Shown here piece after piece: positions 44,846 to 54,252 of a stretch of DNA of 64,000 nt (positions are counted from its first letter, which is position 1; every line of letters starts with the position of its first letter). This stretch comes from Bacteroidales bacterium (GTDB taxonomy: Bacteria > Bacteroidota > Bacteroidia > Bacteroidales > Muribaculaceae), in assembly GCA_003150235.1 (NCBI GenBank), contig QAMW01000001.1, positions 8,239-72,238 on the forward strand, written 5' to 3'. A model generated the notes under the pieces. The model was not told the DNA's origin. It made no database searches and saw nothing but the letters and a program-made list of their open reading frames with translations. Made by a program: the position numbers and the translations under genes.

Positions 44846-45973
44846 TTATTGGTTTTCAATATCATCGCAAATAAGGCTCATTTCATCAATCTGGAGCTTG
44901 CTCCCAAGTGCCCCGGAGAAATAATCACCGTCAACGCTTGAAGAGCATACTATGCTGATGCTGTAACCTCCTTCCCGGAGTTTTTCTTTGTCAATCTCCT
45001 TGCCCGGTCGCGGGATGAAGGGAATGGAAAATCTGGTCCATTCCTCAACGGGGTCCTCATTGACCAAGACTGCCGTGGCAATTATGTTCGGGTTGTCTTC
45101 CGACATGAAGTTGGTGCCGTCGAGCATTTCCATGCCCGGTGTGACTTCAAAGAATACCGCTTTGATGCTGCATCCGTCTTTCTTACCTGGCACTTCTATC
45201 AGGTTGCCGCCGTCCGCTTGGTAGTAAGTCGGGCCGGGAGTATATTTGTAGTAGCCTTCAAGTATTTTGGGCTCATTGAAAAACGGCATTCCGAACTGTG
45301 TCGCTTCAAGGGGATGTGCCAGCGCGTTGGTGATGTCAAATTTCCCTATGAACACACTGCCTGCCGCCATGGGTTTCTTGCCAAGCTTGCCAAAAGCACC
45401 GGTAGTGCGGGTTTCCATGACAGCACACTTCCCGCTTACACCGTTGTCGCCCTGATAAGTCGGGAATGTCTCGGGACCTCTGCCGAGTCCGGTAAGGGCG
45501 AATCCGGCGTTGCCGCTTGCCCATGAAAACGCTTCTGCGCCGTTGGTCCCTATCTCATAAAATACATCATAGGAATAGTTGCTTTTGCTCACCACCCTGA
45601 CATTCTCGAAATCATAATTGAGATTTACCGTGCTCCCGGCTTGTACTGTGACCGTATATGCCTTGTGCTGTTCGCGGTCTTCTGATGTCACTACATAGCG
45701 TTGCGGCGTCGAGAAGTCGAGGATGGTGCCGCTCGGCGGATTTATCACCGCGCCGGGTGTGAGTTCAAATTGCGGTGACAGGCTGCGCACATTAGTCCCT
45801 GATTTTACAATAAATGTCACTTTATCATTGGTTATGATAGGTTCGCGGGTCAGCTCTACGCCTGGTAGAGAGGCTGCCGTTATGTCACACTCGGCATTCA
45901 GCGGTTCCTTGCTAATACATGAATTTAAAGAGAGGGCTATTATTAAAAATGTAGCCCATTTAAATGATGCCAT
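44846..45973 (-). CDS. PCMD-domain surface lipoprotein
   Basis: A 375-residue lipoprotein with lipobox LNSC (Cys19). An Ig-like DUF5018-type domain (about 28-112; VELTREPIITNDKVTFIVKS) precedes a PCMD jelly-roll (about 120-372) with ENVRVVSKSN..., SWASGNAGFALTGLG, GKLGKKPMAAGSVFIGKFD and the final strand LQIDEMSLIC. PCMD is a domain of putative carbohydrate-related role. It is first in a two-gene unit with the beta-barrel gene, divergent from the 46184 lipoprotein, with a -7 box at 45999-46006. Confidence 0.75.
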   Translation of the reverse strand: MASFKWATFLIIALSLNSCISKEPLNAECDITAASLPGVELTREPIITNDKVTFIVKSGTNVRSLSPQFELTPGAVINPPSGTILDFSTPQRYVVTSEDREQHKAYTVTVQAGSTVNLNYDFENVRVVSKSNYSYDVFYEIGTNGAEAFSWASGNAGFALTGLGRGPETFPTYQGDNGVSGKCAVMETRTTGAFGKLGKKPMAAGSVFIGKFDITNALAHPLEATQFGMPFFNEPKILEGYYKYTPGPTYYQADGGNLIEVPGKKDGCSIKAVFFEVTPGMEMLDGTNFMSEDNPNIIATAVLVNEDPVEEWTRFSIPFIPRPGKEIDKEKLREGGYSISIVCSSSVDGDYFSGALGSKLQIDEMSLICDDIENQ

Positions 45974-45998
45974 TGCTTTTTGTATTGAGTTTGGTGGG

Positions 45999-46006
45999 CA
46001 AAGTTA
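45999..46006 (-). promoter_or_regulatory. Putative -7 element for the PCMD/beta-barrel unit
   Basis: The minus strand reads TAACTTTG 25 nt before the ATG. Confidence 0.5.
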
Positions 46007-46102
46007 CCGATTTAATTTGATTAAACGTAGAGTTTGTTGGATATGATGTCGACAATGATATGATATTTTACCGATTTTTGATATTTTAGACGGTTTTTTA
46101 TT

Positions 46103-46110
46103 TAACTTTG
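46103..46110 (+). promoter_or_regulatory. Putative -7 element for the 46184 lipoprotein gene
   Basis: TAACTTTG, with an AT-rich leader of about 65 nt. It is divergent from the minus-strand box at 45999-46006. Confidence 0.5.
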
Positions 46111-46183
46111 CGCCCGATTATAAATTTTATTGTCTCCTTCATGATATGATGTGTGATAGTTTTTTGTTTATCTAAATATAGTA

Positions 46184-47803
46184 ATGGAAATGAAAAAGAA
46201 TCTTTTATCACTTCTTTCGATGGCATGTGCGGTGTGCTTGTTTACCGCATGTGAAAATGATGATGATGCTCCGTTCACAGTGCCCTCGCAACCGGTAACC
46301 TATAAATCCGGGGAAGGACTGATTTTTACTTCTGCCGGTGAAATTGTTGATAATGCCCAGGTTACATTTATACCTGATGCTGTTAACAATTATCTCGGAG
46401 AAATCACTGTGGCATTGATTGACAACGCCCGTGCCGAGAGCCTGCAGGTTCTTCCCGGCTCGACTTCGGTTACTTTTACAGTGGAGCTTGAAGATGTTGT
46501 AAATGAGGATAAATTCGTTTTTTCCGGAAACGGCGAGACCGACTACTGTACCTATGATTATGACGGTAGCATCGAACGGTCGTCGATATATCTGAATTTT
46601 ACCAACGTGACTAAAAAGGATGTGGACATCCCCGGTTATAAGACTACTTACACTGATGCCTCGGGACTGAAACTGACTTACAACGGCAGTGCGCTTCTCG
46701 GCAAACAGGTTGTGGTGACTACCGAGCCGGGCAAGACATCGGCGAAATTGGTTCTCTCAGGTGAGCCGCTCGATATCTCCGAGCTTATGGGTATGATACA
46801 GGCTCCGTCAAGCAAAGCTGACGACCCCAATCTGGATGCACTCATGAATATACCTACATGCGGTGTTATCCCCGGATCTGTGACTAATGAGCTGACAGTG
46901 GAGCTGAATGCCGACAATGAATTTAACGGTGAAGGAGAGACAGAATTTGTCACCTTCAGCTACGCCGGAAAAATTGCTGATGGTGCCTTGGAATTTAACA
47001 TCACTGATGCAGCATTGAAAGATGGCTCCCTTGCCGGTTCAAAATGGGAGATTTATAATGAGCCTAACGCATGGTATGATCCGGAAGACCCCTCTGCCGG
47101 TCCGGCTGTAAACTACAACGGTATTCATGTGTTGTGGGAATCGGAAAAGAAAGCTGAACTGATGCCCGGCTTCGAGTTGCAGATGGGTGAACTTGTCACA
47201 ATGGCTCTTGCTTTTGTAAGCATCGAGGGTCCCGACGGCAATCCCGCTTCAATCAACAATCTGCTCGGTATGGCATTGAAAGATGTTACTTTCCTTGCCG
47301 ACGGAAATATCACCGCCACCTATCTTGACACTACTACCGGTGCCTATAGTTCTGCTCCGGTCAACCTTGCACAATATGTTGTGACAAAGGCAGGCGAGCT
47401 TAGCCTTTTCCTCAATCCCTCGGCTATTATCGCCAATGTCATAAATCAGGGCGGTAAGTCAAGAAGCGTCGACACCATGTCGATTCTCATGAATGTGGCG
47501 CAGGATGTAGTACCTTATCTCGTAAGCGGTTTCCCCGTGGTTTATGGGGCGGACAAAAGCGGCTATTATGAGAATATGGAATACTTTGCCCTTGGCACTG
47601 ATTTCCTTAAGCCTATCCTCGTGGCTGTGTCACCGATATTCTCCGATGAGGAATTTATCCAGATGGCGATGGAGGCTATGAGCTCCGACCCGACATTCGG
47701 CTCTATGGCGTCAATGATGGAGCCTGTATTGCGCAGTCTCCCCGAGATTATCGAGAAGACCACTGTTATTGAGGTTGGAATCAACGTCAAGAAGTTGCAA
47801 TAA
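46184..47803 (+). CDS. Lipoprotein of unknown function (possibly DUF4925-like)
   Basis: A 539-residue lipoprotein with lipobox LFTAC (Cys23) followed by acidic residues ENDDD, a surface-export type signal in Bacteroidota. A second ATG two codons in could be the start. The body is repetitive beta-rich: three related blocks of about 100 residues share strands ending YCTYDYDGSI / FVTFSYAGKI and a SLQVLPGSTSVTF / KTSAKLVLSG theme. The C-terminal third is more helical (ALGTDFLKPILVAVSPIFSD). I think it resembles DUF4925 but am unsure. Single-gene unit with its own promoter and a strong terminator. Confidence 0.5.
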   Translation: MEMKKNLLSLLSMACAVCLFTACENDDDAPFTVPSQPVTYKSGEGLIFTSAGEIVDNAQVTFIPDAVNNYLGEITVALIDNARAESLQVLPGSTSVTFTVELEDVVNEDKFVFSGNGETDYCTYDYDGSIERSSIYLNFTNVTKKDVDIPGYKTTYTDASGLKLTYNGSALLGKQVVVTTEPGKTSAKLVLSGEPLDISELMGMIQAPSSKADDPNLDALMNIPTCGVIPGSVTNELTVELNADNEFNGEGETEFVTFSYAGKIADGALEFNITDAALKDGSLAGSKWEIYNEPNAWYDPEDPSAGPAVNYNGIHVLWESEKKAELMPGFELQMGELVTMALAFVSIEGPDGNPASINNLLGMALKDVTFLADGNITATYLDTTTGAYSSAPVNLAQYVVTKAGELSLFLNPSAIIANVINQGGKSRSVDTMSILMNVAQDVVPYLVSGFPVVYGADKSGYYENMEYFALGTDFLKPILVAVSPIFSDEEFIQMAMEAMSSDPTFGSMASMMEPVLRSLPEIIEKTTVIEVGINVKKLQ

Positions 47804-47830
47804 GTAATTTATATAAATAACCGTCAAATG

Positions 47831-47870
47831 GGTTGTGCCGACCGGCACAACCCATTTTTTTTGTTGCCCG
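47831..47870 (+). terminator. Strong intrinsic terminator after the 46184 lipoprotein gene
   Basis: GGGTTGTGCC and GGCACAACCC, a perfect 10-bp stem with a GACC loop, followed by ATTTTTTTTG. Confidence 0.9.
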
Positions 47871-47990
47871 CGTTACGAGAGGGATGGTGTTGCCCGCGTT
47901 GCGAGTGAGTTGGTGTTGCCCGTAGGGCATCATCAAAACTTAGCTTCGCTCAACACCCCGGCTAAACACGGATTTTCCCCTGCGGGAAAA
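47863..47990. repeat. Intergenic GTTGCCCG direct repeats
   Basis: Three units begin GTTGCCCG: two of about 27 nt (GTTGCCCGCGTT-A/G-CGAG...) and a third that continues GTTGCCCGTAGGGCATCATC and holds a small GCCC/GGGC hairpin. No gene is seen in the rest of the 376-bp gap apart from a weak -7 box TATTTTTG at 48082-48089 before the next operon. Confidence 0.6.
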
Positions 47991-48179
47991 GATTTATCTC
48001 TCATCTCGACCTCCTATATAAAAATCCTGTGACAATTTTTGCGAATTTTGGCTAAAATTTTCTAATTCCAATAATTCTACGTATTTTTGTACATTCCGGA
48101 CAAAGTTGTGTCTGTTTGTGCCAATTACCGGCAGATGTCGTGTGCTTGGTGATATGTTTAGATATATAACTAATCATTA

Positions 48180-50714
48180 ATGATAATGGAAATAAGATTA
48201 GGAAGTTACGCTATGGCGTTGTCAGCCGCGATGTTGCTGGCGGCATGTTCGGGCGAGAATCCGTGGCAGGAGGCTGGTGGCGGAAAGGGTACGATTGTAC
48301 TTAACCTCACGGCTTCCGGTGAACTGGGTAATCTTGCCTCCGGAGGACGAGCCGATGTGACGGCGGATGTACCCAATTTCCCGACCGTCGACCAATTCAG
48401 TATTCGTCTTACTCCCGTAGGAGGCACACCAGTTGAATATGCTACCGTGGCGGAGTTCGAGGAAAACATGGAAGCCGGTGTCAGGGCAGGTGCATATACC
48501 ATCGAGGCATATTACGGCGACCCGCTCGACCAGGGCGACAAGCCTTACGTCTATGGTGTGCAGACACTGAGAGTGACCGAGCAGACTGTATCTACTGTCG
48601 ACATGACGGCTACGCTTGCCAACTCTCTCGTAGAAGTGACTTATACCGATGCCTTCAAGAGCTATTTCAGAAATTATTCCACAACGCTGAAAAGCGATAA
48701 AAATACCGGGGAAGTGACCGTGACCGGAGTTGACGGCGCCACCAAATATGTTACCCCCGGTTTTATCAATGTCACTATGGCGGCTACCTATGTCAATGGC
48801 AAGGAGGCACATCTTAATCCAAAGAATTTCAGCGCGGAGGCAGCTTACCTGTACCGTGTTAAATATGATGTCAACGCCGGACAGGTGGGCAATCCTACGC
48901 TTTCAATCACTTTTGACGACAATATCGATGAGGTTGAGACCGTGGAGATTGACCTCAGCAACGACTTTTTCTCTGCCGCTCCCCCCGTGGTGACTGTGGA
49001 GGGATTCACTCCGGGCGAAACGCTGTCGGCAAAGATTGGGTCATACACCGGCGACCCGTTGAAATTCAATATCTCCGCCGACGGAAAAATTGCGGAAGCT
49101 CTACTTTCAGTGACTTCAACCAACACGGAAGCACCATACGCGCCGTCATTTGGCACATCGGTGAATCTCTTCAAGGCTGATGCCGACACTCAGGCTAAGC
49201 TGAAGGCGGAAGGTGTCACGGCATTGGGGCTGTTTAACAATCCCGACAAGATAGCGATGGTCGACGTGACTGAATTTGTCAAGCGTCTGCCCGAAGGTAC
49301 TCACGAGATTTCGCTTATCGTGAAAGATGAGAAAACCCGTGTGAGCGAGCCCGTTACTCTTACTTACGTCACAATCCCGGTATCGGTTGAGCTAAGAGCG
49401 GCTGCCGATAAGCCCTACGACAAGGAGGAAGTGGCAGTCGACATCTATTTTGATGGCGATGACTTCTCAAAGATTTTGTTCAAGACCCGCTCGGAAGGAG
49501 GGCCCGAATCCGAATGTGTTACCGGTGCTCCGGTATCAAAGGGCAATAATATTTACACTTATACGCTCCGCTTGCCGGTTGACCGCCGCGCCGTTCAGCC
49601 CGTCGCATTATATTATAATGGTAAGGCGAAAGGTGAAGTGGAAGTCAAGGTGGCTTGGACCGAGCCGACAATCACCTTTGACCCGTTTGCCACTTGGGCG
49701 CGTGTCAAGATTGACGGTCTTTCCGCCGATTTTATGAATCTTGCAATCGAAAAGGGATGGTTTGAGATACCTACCAAAGATAAGAGTTATGTTCCGACCT
49801 ACGATGCCACTAACAAATGGTTTGTTTATGAAGGATTAACCCCTGCTACCGGTTACTCGATTTTCATCCGAGAAGATTTGTATTCGACTCAATTCACCAC
49901 CGAAGCCGCTACCGATGTCCCCAACGGCGACTTCTCGCAAATCCACGAAACAATAAATATGACAAATGTCAATGATGGAGGGACATGGAGAGCTACTGCA
50001 TTAAGTAATCATCAAAATACTTCATCAATAGTGCGTTCGGAAGCAGATGGTTGGTCTTCTATTAATCAGAAGACTTGTTATGTCAATGCTACAAATAATA
50101 CTTGGTTTCGTGTTCCCTCAACTTATGTTGAGAATGGAGTTTGTATAGTTCGGAGTGTGGCATTTGATCATGATGGGGTAGAACCTTCTCGTTCGGGAAA
50201 TGCTGGTAATTCTACCTATTATTGTACCAATACTCCTACATTTAAAGATGAAGATAAAATTGCCGGCGAACTTTTCCTCGGAAGCTACAACTTTTCAGCA
50301 CAAGGTGAAAGCAGGACTAATGGCATCTCTCATTCTTCGCGCCCATCATCATTCTCTTTCGAATATACCTATACTCCTATGAATGGAGAGAAAGGTGAAG
50401 TTACTGTAGAAGTTCTTGATGCAATTGGAGTCATATTGGCGTCTGGAAGTTTGGAACTTGATGCAATAGGAGAAATGACACAAAAAACAATTACTTTATC
50501 AAATTATTCTTTTGGATCAGTTGCAGCTACATTGAAAGTTAATTTTAAATCATCCAATGTTAGCAATCCTCAGGTGAACGTACCTACCGGTCGTGCCCTT
50601 GATGCTGGTGGACTTGGTTTGAAGGATAATGTGATTGCTGCGAATGCTTACAAGGCGGTTGCTACCGGCTCTGTTTTGACTATTGATAACGTACAACTTC
50701 ACTATGATAAATAA
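48180..50714 (+). CDS. DUF4493-domain surface lipoprotein with C-terminal jelly-roll
   Basis: An 844-residue lipoprotein (lipobox LLAAC, Cys23). The N-terminal DUF4493 domain (about 36-270) contains GKGTIVLNLTASGEL, FSIRLTP, AGAYTIEAYYGDPL and YVYGVQTLRV. A middle beta-sandwich and an FN3-like domain follow (to about 575). The C-terminal part starts at DVPNGDFSQ and ends TIDNVQLHYDK, the same closing strand as the PCMD proteins. Bases of about 49940-50560 in this part are clearly more AT-rich than the rest. First gene of the six-gene operon, 7 nt before the next. Function unknown. Confidence 0.72.
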   Translation: MIMEIRLGSYAMALSAAMLLAACSGENPWQEAGGGKGTIVLNLTASGELGNLASGGRADVTADVPNFPTVDQFSIRLTPVGGTPVEYATVAEFEENMEAGVRAGAYTIEAYYGDPLDQGDKPYVYGVQTLRVTEQTVSTVDMTATLANSLVEVTYTDAFKSYFRNYSTTLKSDKNTGEVTVTGVDGATKYVTPGFINVTMAATYVNGKEAHLNPKNFSAEAAYLYRVKYDVNAGQVGNPTLSITFDDNIDEVETVEIDLSNDFFSAAPPVVTVEGFTPGETLSAKIGSYTGDPLKFNISADGKIAEALLSVTSTNTEAPYAPSFGTSVNLFKADADTQAKLKAEGVTALGLFNNPDKIAMVDVTEFVKRLPEGTHEISLIVKDEKTRVSEPVTLTYVTIPVSVELRAAADKPYDKEEVAVDIYFDGDDFSKILFKTRSEGGPESECVTGAPVSKGNNIYTYTLRLPVDRRAVQPVALYYNGKAKGEVEVKVAWTEPTITFDPFATWARVKIDGLSADFMNLAIEKGWFEIPTKDKSYVPTYDATNKWFVYEGLTPATGYSIFIREDLYSTQFTTEAATDVPNGDFSQIHETINMTNVNDGGTWRATALSNHQNTSSIVRSEADGWSSINQKTCYVNATNNTWFRVPSTYVENGVCIVRSVAFDHDGVEPSRSGNAGNSTYYCTNTPTFKDEDKIAGELFLGSYNFSAQGESRTNGISHSSRPSSFSFEYTYTPMNGEKGEVTVEVLDAIGVILASGSLELDAIGEMTQKTITLSNYSFGSVAATLKVNFKSSNVSNPQVNVPTGRALDAGGLGLKDNVIAANAYKAVATGSVLTIDNVQLHYDK

Positions 50715-50721
50715 TTTGACG

Positions 50722-52023
50722 ATGAAAAAACTTATATATATAATAATGTGTACTGCGGTTCTTTTCATGTCGCAGTCATGTAGTAAGGAAGCGCCATTTT
50801 CCGGTGAAGAAGAGACGATGGGTCAGGTGCTCACCTCCGACCTCCTCCTTGAGTTTATCAATGAGGACCTTCAGTCGCGCGCCGGCACGGAGGTGAATCT
50901 CGCCGATTTCACGGTAGCGTTCCGTAAAAACACTGAGCAAACGCCTTACGTCACATATAAATACAGTGAGATGCCGGAAGTAGTGTCGCTTCCCGCCGGA
51001 CTGTATCGCGTCGAGGCATATTATGGTGAAGAGGTCAGTGCCGAGTGGGAGGCTCCCTACTATTTCGGTGAGTTGGCTGACCCGCTTACCATAACGGCTA
51101 AAAAGATAACGGCAATCGAGAAGCCTGTAAAGTGCAAACTCGCCAATGTAAAGGTGTCGGTGGAGTTTAACGATGAACTGAAACAACTGATGTCTGCCGA
51201 CTCGAAGGTCGATGTCACCGTAGGTGCTAATGCGATGTTATCATTTACCAAAAATGAGAGTCGTAACGGTTTCTTCAAGGCGGCAAATACTATGATTGCC
51301 GATTTTCTCGGTAATATCAACGGTCAGGAGGCGAAATCCAACAAGCGTTATAACGATGTAAAGCCGGGCACACATTACCATATAATGTTTGTCTACAAGG
51401 CGGCTGAAATCGTAGGCGACGGTAAGATTGATTCTGCCGGCGGAATAAAGGTTAATGCGCAGGTGACCGTTACTGATGTCAACGAAGGCACTAACATCAC
51501 GGTTGATGATGGCGATGAATCGCTTGAGGATGACCGTAACAAGGGCGGTGACGATGACGACGATAACCCCGAAAATCCTGATGACCCGACTCCTCCCGCT
51601 GACGGGCCCGTGATTGTCGGCGGCAACGAGGCTATTGTTTTGTCGGATGGTGACGCAACCGGTACATTGAAACCCGTGGTTGTGACCAATGATATGGAGT
51701 GCGTGATAAAGATCACCAGCACTACCGGTATCACTCAGTTTACCGCCGATATCAAATCGCCTAATTTGACTCCTGAAGAACTCGGCACCATTGGCTTGAC
51801 TGACCATCTTGATTTGTGTGATCCGGGTGACTTCAAGGGAGCGTTACAGAATCTTGGACTTCTTAGTGGCGAGACCGTCAGAGGAGAAAAATCGGTTGAG
51901 TTTAATCTCACACAATTCCTCACGCTTCTTGGTGTATTCGGTCCAAATCAGCATAGTTTTGTACTGACAGTGGGGGATGAATCGGGAACTGTAGTTAAAA
52001 CGCTGACTCTTAAATACGAATAG
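50722..52023 (+). CDS. DUF4493-domain lipoprotein with Asp-rich linker
   Basis: A 433-residue lipoprotein. I chose the ATG at 50722 (MKKLIYIIMCTAVLFMSQSC, lipobox SQSC), since the frame's earlier Met codons lie inside the upstream gene. DUF4493 motifs are FTVAFRKN, LPAGLYRVEAYYGEEV, EAPYYFGELADPLTI and CKLANVKVSVEF. An acidic proline-rich linker (GGDDDDDNPENPDDPTPPAD) joins it to a C-terminal beta domain that lacks the PCMD ending. Second gene of the operon; 2 nt separate it from the next. The linker suggests a flexible, calcium-binding or surface-spacing segment, but this is a guess. Confidence 0.7.
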   Translation: MKKLIYIIMCTAVLFMSQSCSKEAPFSGEEETMGQVLTSDLLLEFINEDLQSRAGTEVNLADFTVAFRKNTEQTPYVTYKYSEMPEVVSLPAGLYRVEAYYGEEVSAEWEAPYYFGELADPLTITAKKITAIEKPVKCKLANVKVSVEFNDELKQLMSADSKVDVTVGANAMLSFTKNESRNGFFKAANTMIADFLGNINGQEAKSNKRYNDVKPGTHYHIMFVYKAAEIVGDGKIDSAGGIKVNAQVTVTDVNEGTNITVDDGDESLEDDRNKGGDDDDDNPENPDDPTPPADGPVIVGGNEAIVLSDGDATGTLKPVVVTNDMECVIKITSTTGITQFTADIKSPNLTPEELGTIGLTDHLDLCDPGDFKGALQNLGLLSGETVRGEKSVEFNLTQFLTLLGVFGPNQHSFVLTVGDESGTVVKTLTLKYE

Positions 52024-52025
52024 CG

Positions 52026-54233
52026 ATGAAGACTAACATAACCATTATATCACTGATAGCCCTGGGCGCATCTTTGACAGGTGTGCTCGGCTCCTGCACC
52101 GCCGAGGCTCCGTTTGCCGGAGAAGGGGAGGGTGCGGTAAAGATGCATGTGGTGCTTAACGATAAGCTGTCACGCGCCGATGGCGATGCCGACATGCTTG
52201 CCGAAAACTGCAAGATTTACATCACTACCGGCGAAGGTTACAGCAATGTGCTTCATAAATGGACCGGTGTAGATAATCTTCCGGCAAGCGTCGCGTTGAA
52301 GTATGGCGTTTATCGTGCCGAAGCGTATGCCGGCGACTCTGTTCCCGCCTCTTGGGATAAGAAATATTATAAGGGGCTGGCGCCGTTTGAGGTAAGTTCC
52401 TCTCAGCCCAATCCGGAGGTACAGATTGTATGCAAGATAGCTAATGTCGCTGTCTCGGTTGATAAGAATAGTATTGACAATAACGTGATTGCCGATGACT
52501 ATACCATTACGTTCCGTATCGGCAATACTAACAAGACTCTTGTTTTCGGCAAGACCGAAGTTGACAGCGAGTCTAAGGGCTATTTTATGATGCCGGTAAA
52601 CCAGACAGGATTGAGCTACGAGATTGTGGCTAAGGACAAAGAGGGCAATAGCCACACTTATCCCGGTACAATCGACAATGTGAAGCCGGCTCACGAATAC
52701 CGCCTGTCATTCAAGTACGGTGCTGATGCAAGCACGGCGGGTGGTGCGTTTATCTCCATCGAGATTGATGATGTCGAGCTTATCACCGACGAGATAATAA
52801 TCGAGGGACCGCCTACTGTCTCCGGTACCGACAATCAGGTTGTAAATCTTGACGGCACATTTACCGATGAGGTAGTGTCGGTGGCTTCTTACGGCTCACT
52901 GAAAAGCCTTCAGCTCACGCTCCCGGCAACAGCATCGTCTCGCGCCGATGCGACAGCTGCGGAGAGTGTGGATGTGATACACATGAGTAATTATGTCAAA
53001 GACGACCTTGCAAGAAAGGGTATTGATTTTGATGAAGTGGTCGATGAGGCTACCGATGTGCATCTCTATCACATCAATTTCCGCGCCAAGTGGCTCAATG
53101 CTCTCCCCAAGTCTACAGAGCCTATAACAGTACCTATAGTCGCGGTTGACCAAGCCGACAATAGTGTGCGTCAGGAGTTCAGCGTGGCAAATACCGAAAG
53201 TGCCATTGTGATAAAGGATCCTCTTGTACTCAACGATATTTCGGTAAGTGATTGTCTTGCCGTGACCGGTACAAAGGCTGTGGTGACCCTTCGCGTTGTG
53301 ACTCCGGAGGCGGGTACTCCGGTGTTGCGCTATCGCGCTGCCGGTACTGGAGCATGGCAGGATGCTTCGGGTACACTGTCGGGCGACATCATGACATTTA
53401 ATCTTTCCGGACTTACAACCGGCACACGGTATGAATATCAGGCGACCGTAGGTGATTTCGTTTCCGAATCTAAATATTTCACGACCGATGAGGCATTTGT
53501 AATCCACAATGCAAGCTTTGAGGACTGGAGCACCTATAGCGCACAGACTATGCTTGGAAAAAAAGATGTCACCCTTCCATGGTCGGTAGGAGATAAGGGC
53601 GCGTCTTTCTGGGGTTCAGGTAACGAAGGTGCCGCTACTGCCAATATGACACTTACTAACAAGTCGGGCGATATGTTCCATTCCGGTAGCTCTTCGGCTC
53701 GTTTAGAATCTAAGTCAGCTCTTGGTTTACTTGCGGCAGGCAATATCTTTGTTGGCGAATATGTAAAGACCGATGGCACAAACGGTGTGCTCTCTGTCGG
53801 AAGACCCTATAATGGAAGCCATCCGGAGAAGTTGAAGGTATGGGTTAATTATCGTCCCGGAAACAAAATGAAAATTGAGGATAAGAATGCTGAATTTTTA
53901 CCTTCCGGATTTAAAGACGGTAATGACCATGGTCAGATTTATGTCGCTTTAACTACGGGCGCTATCGAAATCCGTACCAATCCCAATAATCGCAAGCTGT
54001 TTAGTAAGGATGATAGCGAAGTGCTCGCTTACGGTCAGGTGACATGGACCGAGGCTTTCGGTCCTGATGGTGCGCTTCAGGAAGTGGAAATTCCTATCGA
54101 ATATAATGACCGCGCGAAAACCACTAAGCCAACTCATCTCGTAATCGTGGTGTCGGCATCGAAATATGGCGATTATTTCTCCGGTTCCGAGGGCAGTGTC
54201 ATGTATCTTGACGATTTCGAACTCGTATATTGA
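52026..54233 (+). CDS. DUF4493 and PCMD multidomain lipoprotein
   Basis: A 735-residue lipoprotein (lipobox LGSC). Domains in order are DUF4493 (about 30-240; ALKYGVYRAEAYAGDSVPAS, KKYYKGLAPFEV, CKIANVAVSVD), a mixed beta region (about 260-395), an FN3-like domain (about 400-485; TGTRYEYQATVGDFVSESK) and PCMD (about 490-735). PCMD motifs are NASFEDWSTY, PWSVGDKGASFWGSGNEG, LLAAGNIFVGEYVKTDGTNG, EIRTNPNNRKLFS and the end MYLDDFELVY. It combines the two main domain types of the locus in one protein. Third gene of the operon. Confidence 0.75.
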   Translation: MKTNITIISLIALGASLTGVLGSCTAEAPFAGEGEGAVKMHVVLNDKLSRADGDADMLAENCKIYITTGEGYSNVLHKWTGVDNLPASVALKYGVYRAEAYAGDSVPASWDKKYYKGLAPFEVSSSQPNPEVQIVCKIANVAVSVDKNSIDNNVIADDYTITFRIGNTNKTLVFGKTEVDSESKGYFMMPVNQTGLSYEIVAKDKEGNSHTYPGTIDNVKPAHEYRLSFKYGADASTAGGAFISIEIDDVELITDEIIIEGPPTVSGTDNQVVNLDGTFTDEVVSVASYGSLKSLQLTLPATASSRADATAAESVDVIHMSNYVKDDLARKGIDFDEVVDEATDVHLYHINFRAKWLNALPKSTEPITVPIVAVDQADNSVRQEFSVANTESAIVIKDPLVLNDISVSDCLAVTGTKAVVTLRVVTPEAGTPVLRYRAAGTGAWQDASGTLSGDIMTFNLSGLTTGTRYEYQATVGDFVSESKYFTTDEAFVIHNASFEDWSTYSAQTMLGKKDVTLPWSVGDKGASFWGSGNEGAATANMTLTNKSGDMFHSGSSSARLESKSALGLLAAGNIFVGEYVKTDGTNGVLSVGRPYNGSHPEKLKVWVNYRPGNKMKIEDKNAEFLPSGFKDGNDHGQIYVALTTGAIEIRTNPNNRKLFSKDDSEVLAYGQVTWTEAFGPDGALQEVEIPIEYNDRAKTTKPTHLVIVVSASKYGDYFSGSEGSVMYLDDFELVY

Positions 54234-54252
54234 TATCGTTCCATAGCTCTGA

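Noticed and set aside
47863..47990. CRISPR array
   Set aside because: Only three imperfect units with unequal spacing and related, non-unique sequence between them; no cas genes.
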